DNA of 17,544 nt from Treponema sp. (GTDB lineage: Bacteria; Spirochaetota; Spirochaetia; Treponematales; Breznakiellaceae): the NCBI GenBank assembly GCA_031284105.1, contig JAITAN010000154.1:1-17544 (forward strand), written 5' to 3'. The position numbers and the translations under genes are program-made. The notes under the pieces were generated by a model. That model saw only the letters and a program-made list of their open reading frames with translations, did not search any database and was not told where the DNA came from. This document shows positions 14,094 through 17,544 of this stretch, piece after piece. Every line of letters starts with the position of its first letter. Within the stretch, counting starts at the first letter, position 1.

Positions 14094-15422
14094 CTACATA
14101 CTTTCTATATCCGCATTAACCGCGGTCTCTAAATCCAGTATACCCAGTTTGTACGTCAATTCCGCGCTCAAAAGCTGCTGGCGAGCCGCGATCAAGGCGT
14201 TGCGAGAATCTTCCAGCGTTAGAACCTCCACGGCTCCCTGTTGAAAGGCCTGTTCCGTGAGCAGGTAGGTGCGTTCCGCAATATCTACCTGCATACGGGC
14301 TATTTCAATAGTTCCCCACAGGTTCCGCAGGCTTGCGCATAGGTTCCTGATTTCGTTTTTAGCCGTGTTTTCGGCGTTCAACAGATCGAGGCGGGCTTTT
14401 TCAATATCCGTCTCCGCGCTCCTCAAGGCTTGGTCCGATTTTGTTCCGGGTATCCACGGATCAATGGGAATGGTAACCGAAAGGCTTCCGCTCACGCTAT
14501 CGGAAAACTCCGCTTGAGATGCCGCGTTTCCCGGTCCTCCGCTCCACCGGATGGAGCCGCTCACCGAAGGCGCCTTGCTTGACAAGGCGCTGCGCTGTTT
14601 GGTCAGCTCAAGCCGCTCGATGGCCTGTTGCTGCCTGACAATGTCCGGTCTTTGGGAAAGGAAGTCCCGTATAAGCGCGTCCGCGTCAAAGGACCCGTCC
14701 GCAATATCGATGGCGCCCGCAAGGTCCACGGAATCGGTTGCGGCGTCCATGCCGATCAGGGTTAGGAAGTCCCGTACATGAGAGGCGTATTGGGTATGCG
14801 CCTTGTTCACATTAAGACGGGCGGTTTCCACTGAAAGCTGGGTCTGCATATCGCTCCGTTCGGAAATAAGCCCGTTTCTGAACGCGATGCGGCTCTTTTC
14901 CCGCTGCTTCTGCGCCAGGTCGAGGTTTTCCTCAAGGAGCGTGATATTCTGCTTTTCCGCAAGCAAGTTGTAAAAAGACTTCGTAACCTGTATGCCGATC
15001 TGCCGCTTCGCGTCCTCGTAGGTCAACAGTTGGCTCTCGTATGCAAGGGCGATGATCCGCATGGACAGGGGAAGCCCCGCGTTCAGGCTGAGGCTGATGC
15101 CCGCGGACACGCTGTACCCGAAATTGTCTTCCTTGAACGTAAAACCGTCGTTAGAAAAAAGGTTCGAGCCGTAACTGACGCCCGCGCTTGCGCTTAAGGA
15201 AGGAAAGAATTCCGACCATAGATGGTTCGCCGAGTATGCGGCCGTCTCAAGGTCAAGCGCGCTTTTGTGCAGGTTGATGCTCTGCCGTACCGCGCGTTCC
15301 TGCGCTTCTTCCACGGTGATGCGTATGCCGTCCGGCTGTTGGGCATGGAGGACGGAACCGTTCCCTCCGGCCACGGAAAAAAGAAATAAAAATATATACC
15401 GTACCGTATCGATTCGTTTCAT
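14094..15422 (-). CDS. TolC-family outer-membrane efflux protein
   Basis: From the ATG at 15422-15420 the product has 442 residues. It begins MKRIDTVRYIFLFLFSVAGG, a signal peptide with likely cleavage after the LHA of VLHAQQ. The mature protein shows the two OEP repeats of the TolC fold. The first starts ITVEEAQERAVRQSINLHK and includes LSASAGVSYGSNLF and ITLLEENLDLAQKQREKSRI. The second includes LIRDFLSQRPDIVRQQQAIE, VSGSIRWSGGPG, and a last helix pair QQGAVEVLTLEDSRNALIAA. It would form the trimeric outer-membrane channel for the adaptor encoded 16 bp downstream. A longer frame from a TTG at 15440 lacks a ribosome-binding site. The chosen ATG lacks an obvious one too. A TATAAT (15445-15440) just upstream would give a very short leader. 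Confidence 0.85.
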   Translation of the reverse strand: MKRIDTVRYIFLFLFSVAGGNGSVLHAQQPDGIRITVEEAQERAVRQSINLHKSALDLETAAYSANHLWSEFFPSLSASAGVSYGSNLFSNDGFTFKEDNFGYSVSAGISLSLNAGLPLSMRIIALAYESQLLTYEDAKRQIGIQVTKSFYNLLAEKQNITLLEENLDLAQKQREKSRIAFRNGLISERSDMQTQLSVETARLNVNKAHTQYASHVRDFLTLIGMDAATDSVDLAGAIDIADGSFDADALIRDFLSQRPDIVRQQQAIERLELTKQRSALSSKAPSVSGSIRWSGGPGNAASQAEFSDSVSGSLSVTIPIDPWIPGTKSDQALRSAETDIEKARLDLLNAENTAKNEIRNLCASLRNLWGTIEIARMQVDIAERTYLLTEQAFQQGAVEVLTLEDSRNALIAARQQLLSAELTYKLGILDLETAVNADIESM

Positions 15423-15457
15423 TTGCCAATTATGTACCAATTATATAAAGGGATAGT

Positions 15458-15492
15458 GTGATCGTTCTCCTTGCGTTTGGGAGACGCATCAC
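15458..15492. promoter_or_regulatory. Imperfect palindrome between divergent genes
   Basis: The arms GTGAT-N3-TCTCC (15458-15470) and GGAGA-N3-ATCAC (15480-15492) are symmetric around a 9-base centre. It lies just upstream of the TATAAT used by the TolC-like gene and between that gene and the divergent plus-strand gene at 15666, which suits an operator. It shares the GATCAC/GTGATC word with the 23-bp array downstream. Confidence 0.4.
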
Positions 15493-15573
15493 AATAATAA
15501 ACAATTTTTATCTTCATAAGGATACATAATTCACCGTGCCGGAGCGAAAAGAATCCTGAGCGTCTCCGGACCC

Positions 15574-15602
15574 TTGCATGTCGATCAATAAAAAGGTATA
15601 CT
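15574..15602 (+). promoter_or_regulatory. Promoter for the DUF4469-type gene
   Basis: TTGCAT (15574-15579), a 17-bp spacer and TATACT (15597-15602) precede the gene at 15666. Its Shine-Dalgarno AAGGAGG is at 15654-15660. Confidence 0.5.
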
Positions 15603-15665
15603 TTCGGCCTATGGTTTCATATACGCCGCGTTTGCGGACGGGCGGATTGAAACAAGGAGGTAATT

Positions 15666-16412
15666 ATGGCAGGATTAGAACAACTGCGGAACATACTGCA
15701 CGTTATCAGGGCGTGGCTGTATCCGAATCATTTTGAACACGGCGGCAGGTTCGTTGCGCGGGCAAAGACCGAGAAGACTTTGAACGTGGCGCAGGTGTGC
15801 GCGGAGGCCGTTACGCGGGGCGGAAGCGACCTCAACTACGACACGATGGTGGACGCGGTGAGCGCGTATTTTGACGAGATGTTTTACCAGCTTGCGGACG
15901 GCTTCAGCGTGGAGAACGACTACTTTTCGCTGCACCCGAAGATCGGCGGCACGTTCGACCATGCGGACGCCAAAGCGGACAAGGACAAGAACCGCGTTGA
16001 CTTCACGTTCCGCAAACGACAGGCATTGCGCGAGGTCATCAGCCGCATCACGGTGGAGATCGAGGGCGCGGCCGAGATCGGCGCGTACATCGCGGAGGTG
16101 CAGGACGTGGCAAGCGGCACATCTGACGAGAGGCTCACGTCCGGCGGGGCCGTCATCGTGCTGGGGAGCCGCATCAAAATCGCGGGGGACGACCCCTCGT
16201 GCGGCTTGTATCTGGTGAACGTTGCGGACGGGAGCGCGCAGAAGGTGGGCGGGAACTTCATCGAGAACCACCCCTCACGGCTCTCCGCGCAGCTTCCTAC
16301 GCTGACCGCGGGGACCTACCGCGTGCGGGTGGTAACGCAGTACGCTTCGGGGACTTTTTTCTTAAAAGAGCCGCGGCAGCTGGATTACGAAGCGGAACTC
16401 GCCGTTTCATGA
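15666..16412 (+). CDS. HU-like DNA-binding / DUF4469-type protein
   Basis: The 248-residue protein has two parts. Residues about 1-125 (AWLYPNHFEHGGRFVARAKT, then VAQVCAEAVTRGGSDL and VDAVSAYFDEMFYQLADGFS) fit the HU-like N-terminal domain that in Bacteroidetes and spirochaetes precedes DUF4469. The rest (SGGAVIVLGSRIKIAGDD, then CGLYLVNVADGS and LTAGTYRVRVVTQYASG) fits the Ig-like beta fold of DUF4469 itself, with its typical 'GTYRVRVVTQ' strand. Members are often called DNA-binding, but direct function is not established to my knowledge. The start has AAGGAGG six bases upstream. The gene is GC-rich and intact, stands alone, and is followed by the palindromic 23-bp array. Whether the two are connected is unknown. 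Confidence 0.75.
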   Translation: MAGLEQLRNILHVIRAWLYPNHFEHGGRFVARAKTEKTLNVAQVCAEAVTRGGSDLNYDTMVDAVSAYFDEMFYQLADGFSVENDYFSLHPKIGGTFDHADAKADKDKNRVDFTFRKRQALREVISRITVEIEGAAEIGAYIAEVQDVASGTSDERLTSGGAVIVLGSRIKIAGDDPSCGLYLVNVADGSAQKVGGNFIENHPSRLSAQLPTLTAGTYRVRVVTQYASGTFFLKEPRQLDYEAELAVS

Positions 16413-16471
16413 CCCGCACGCCGCGGTATGTGCGAGCCCGTTTAGGGTTCCCCGTGCAGTGAAGACGGCCG

Positions 16472-16860
16472 CCTCACATGGCTCTATGTGAGGCGATCAT
16501 ACGGCTCTATGTGAGAGGATCACATATATATATGTGAAGCGATCACGTAGATATATGTGAGAGGATCACATAGCTATATGTGAGAGGATCACATGGCTAT
16601 ATGTGAGAGGATCACATGGCTATATGTGAGAGGATCACACGGCTATATGTGAGGCGATCACATAGCTATATGTGAAGCGATCACATGGCTATATGTGAGA
16701 GGATCGCATGGCTATATGTGAGGCGATCATACGGCTATATGTGAGGCGATCACATGGCTATATGTGAGGCGATCACATAGATATATGTGAGAGGATCACA
16801 CGGCTATATGTGAAGCGATCACATGGCTCTATGTGAGGCGATCACATGGCTATATGCGGG
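16472..16860. repeat. Palindromic 23-bp tandem array, 16 units
   Basis: Sixteen full 23-bp units run from 16481 to 16848 without any length change, with partial units at both ends (to about 16471 and 16860). Each unit has the form ATGTGA-N5-TCACAT-N6, so each half-site pairs with its neighbour on either side and the whole array is a chain of alternating inverted repeats. The N6 is usually (G/A)GCTAT. The N5 is GAGGA, GGCGA or AGCGA. The first element is strongest: GCCTCACAT (16471-16479) pairs with ATGTGAGGC (16486-16494). GATC occurs once in every unit. The unit length is not a multiple of three and TGA recurs, so it is not coding. Confidence 0.95.
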
Positions 16861-17086
16861 AGATGCGTACTGTCTGGAGGTGCGGGCGGCACGGGAAGAG
16901 CGGCGGCGCTCTATCCCGTCTCTATTTCCCGTTCCACCGGTTCTTTCGCCCCGTTCAACAGCCGCCCGCTTTCCCCGCGAAGGACAAAACTCTTGTTGAT
17001 GAGCGCAGCGCCGAACCGCGTGGTAAAAAATAAAAAACAGATATAATGATAGAAGTCGATCATAGAACCGTGAATAGGGGTAAAAT
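16861..17086. other. Gap between array and methyltransferase stub
   Basis: No supported gene is seen here. The left part is GC-rich and the right end turns AT-rich. A perfect TATAAT lies at 17042-17047 without a good -35 at 17 bp, and AGGGGT at about 17076-17081 precedes the ATG at 17087, so the methyltransferase stub may still be expressed. The minus-strand frame at 16819-17136 has no family features. Confidence 0.4.
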
Positions 17087-17257
17087 ATGATGTTTCCAGA
17101 GGATTTTGTCAATAAAATTATATGCGGGGACTGCATTTCAGTTATGAAACAAATGCCCGATGAATGTTTGGACTTGGTTGTAACCTCGCCTCCGTATAAT
17201 CTAAAAAATTCTACCGGTAACGGTATGAAAGACGGGCGGGGCGGGAAATGGAATTAA
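17087..17257 (+). pseudogene. DNA methyltransferase, N-terminal stub
   Basis: Fifty-six codons are present, ending in TAA at 17255-17257. The sequence IICGDCISVMKQMPDECLDL followed by VVTSPPYNLKNSTGNGMKDG is the N-terminus of a beta-class site-specific DNA methyltransferase. It contains catalytic motif IV (TSPPYN), which in this class precedes the recognition region. Full enzymes have about 250-400 residues and later need the SAM-binding F-x-G-x-G motif, which is absent. The frame breaks off after GRGGKWN, exactly where the next ORF (17248) begins, so most of the gene appears to have been deleted. Motif IV of the SPPY type occurs in both N4-cytosine and N6-adenine enzymes, so the modified base cannot be told. 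The stub should be inactive. Confidence 0.8.
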
Positions 17258-17454
17258 CCAAAAGACAGATAGAGAGACAAGACGCTGTGGATAATTCAAT
17301 TTTTGAATTGCTGCGGTTATTAAATCCAACTAATGAAGAGCTGCAATGGGATATTGAAGCTATCTCTAATGTTAGGGAATTGATACGCCTTTATTTTGAA
17401 AGAACTTTGAATGGTTTTTCAGAACAAGATTATTACCCATACGTGGAAGAATAA
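17248..17454 (+). CDS. Small acidic protein of a restriction-modification-like locus
   Basis: The 68-residue protein starts at ATG 17248, overlapping the methyltransferase stub by ten bases in another frame. It begins MELTKRQIERQDAVDNSIFE, continues LLNPTNEELQWDIEAI, and ends EQDYYPYVEE. It is helical and acidic. I know similar short ORFs from between methyltransferase and nuclease genes in restriction-modification loci, but no function has been assigned to my knowledge. No strong Shine-Dalgarno is seen, so expression may depend on coupling to the preceding frame. AT-rich composition matches the stub and the next gene. Confidence 0.55.
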   Translation: MELTKRQIERQDAVDNSIFELLRLLNPTNEELQWDIEAISNVRELIRLYFERTLNGFSEQDYYPYVEE

Positions 17455-17456
17455 AA

Positions 17457-17544
17457 TTGGAAATACGGGAAAGTCAAATTGAGGATATTTTAATTGGTTC
17501 GCCGGCTTTAATGAAAGAAACATTGAAGTTACGTGAAGAACCGC
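17457..17544 (+). CDS. Nuclease-like protein, N-terminal fragment
   Basis: The frame opens at TTG 17457, two bases after the stop of the preceding gene, and runs off the window. The 29 visible residues (LEIRESQIEDILIGSPALMK then ETLKLREEP) match the opening helix of NucS/DUF91-like PD-(D/E)XK proteins, in which a short 'IRE..IE..L......L' segment precedes the nuclease core. The catalytic residues would lie outside the window, so the assignment is tentative. Position after the methyltransferase stub and the 68-residue ORF suggests it is the nuclease of a restriction-modification locus. Confidence 0.4.
   Translation, partial: MEIRESQIEDILIGSPALMKETLKLREEP

Noticed and set aside
16481..16848. 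The array as a row of CRP/FNR sites
   Set aside because: CRP sites have six bases between TGTGA and TCACA. Here there are five, and no promoter or regulator gene is arranged around them.
16472..16860. The 23-bp array as a CRISPR locus
   Set aside because: Units follow each other directly with no unique spacers, and no cas gene is present.
16819..17136. Minus-strand 105-residue frame
   Set aside because: It runs antisense to the methyltransferase stub and into the repeat array, and has arginine-rich random composition.
1..17544. tRNA, rRNA or prophage genes
   Set aside because: No T-loop motifs with a cloverleaf, no ribosomal signature and no phage structural genes were seen on either strand.

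Overview
The window looks like spirochaete chromosome, most likely a gut or termite-associated Treponema relative. This is an inference from gene content: a DUF4469-type HU/Ig-like protein, a TolB/CsgG-like lipoprotein, a hydratase-type aconitase, a TolC/membrane-fusion pair, and a mix of GC-rich core genes with AT-rich, decaying accessory DNA. No rRNA or tRNA gene is visible, so the taxonomy is tentative.

Layout. 1-164 is the C-terminus of a heavy-metal P-type ATPase, running into a 39-bp direct repeat and a hairpin. 456-1121 is an uncharacterised gene whose C-terminus is cut by in-frame stops. 1500-4000 is an AT-rich accessory island: a lipoprotein and a membrane-anchored protein in tandem, an epimerase remnant, a small membrane protein, and a second membrane-protein frame with no usual start codon. 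Several near-consensus sigma-70 promoters (TTGACA, 17-bp spacer) lie in it. 4098-6169 is a compact histidine unit: hisF overlaps a hisA-hisI-hisE triple fusion, so two genes supply steps 2 to 5 of the pathway except the HisH glutaminase.

On the minus strand, 6331-7460 is a broken gene whose C-terminal part resembles a MACPF (perforin-like) domain. It is followed by an AT-rich GNAT acetyltransferase (7686-8186), a YchJ-type SEC-C protein (8380-8862), and a tightly coupled pair, aconitase-family hydratase then threonine synthase (12581 to 8918), with a good promoter at 12666-12694. Next come a TolC-like outer-membrane protein and a membrane-fusion adaptor (15422 to 12986) with no pump gene beside them.

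15666-16412 (+) encodes the DUF4469-type protein. Beyond it, 16472-16860 holds the most striking element: a noncoding array of 16 exact-length 23-bp units made of alternating inverted repeats, nearly every unit carrying GATC. The window ends in what looks like a decayed restriction-modification locus: a 56-residue stub of a DNA methyltransferase, a 68-residue ORF, and the start of a nuclease-like gene.

Overall, intact biosynthetic genes sit among several pseudogenes, which suggests a genome that is gaining and losing accessory DNA. The array and the histidine fusion deserve most attention.
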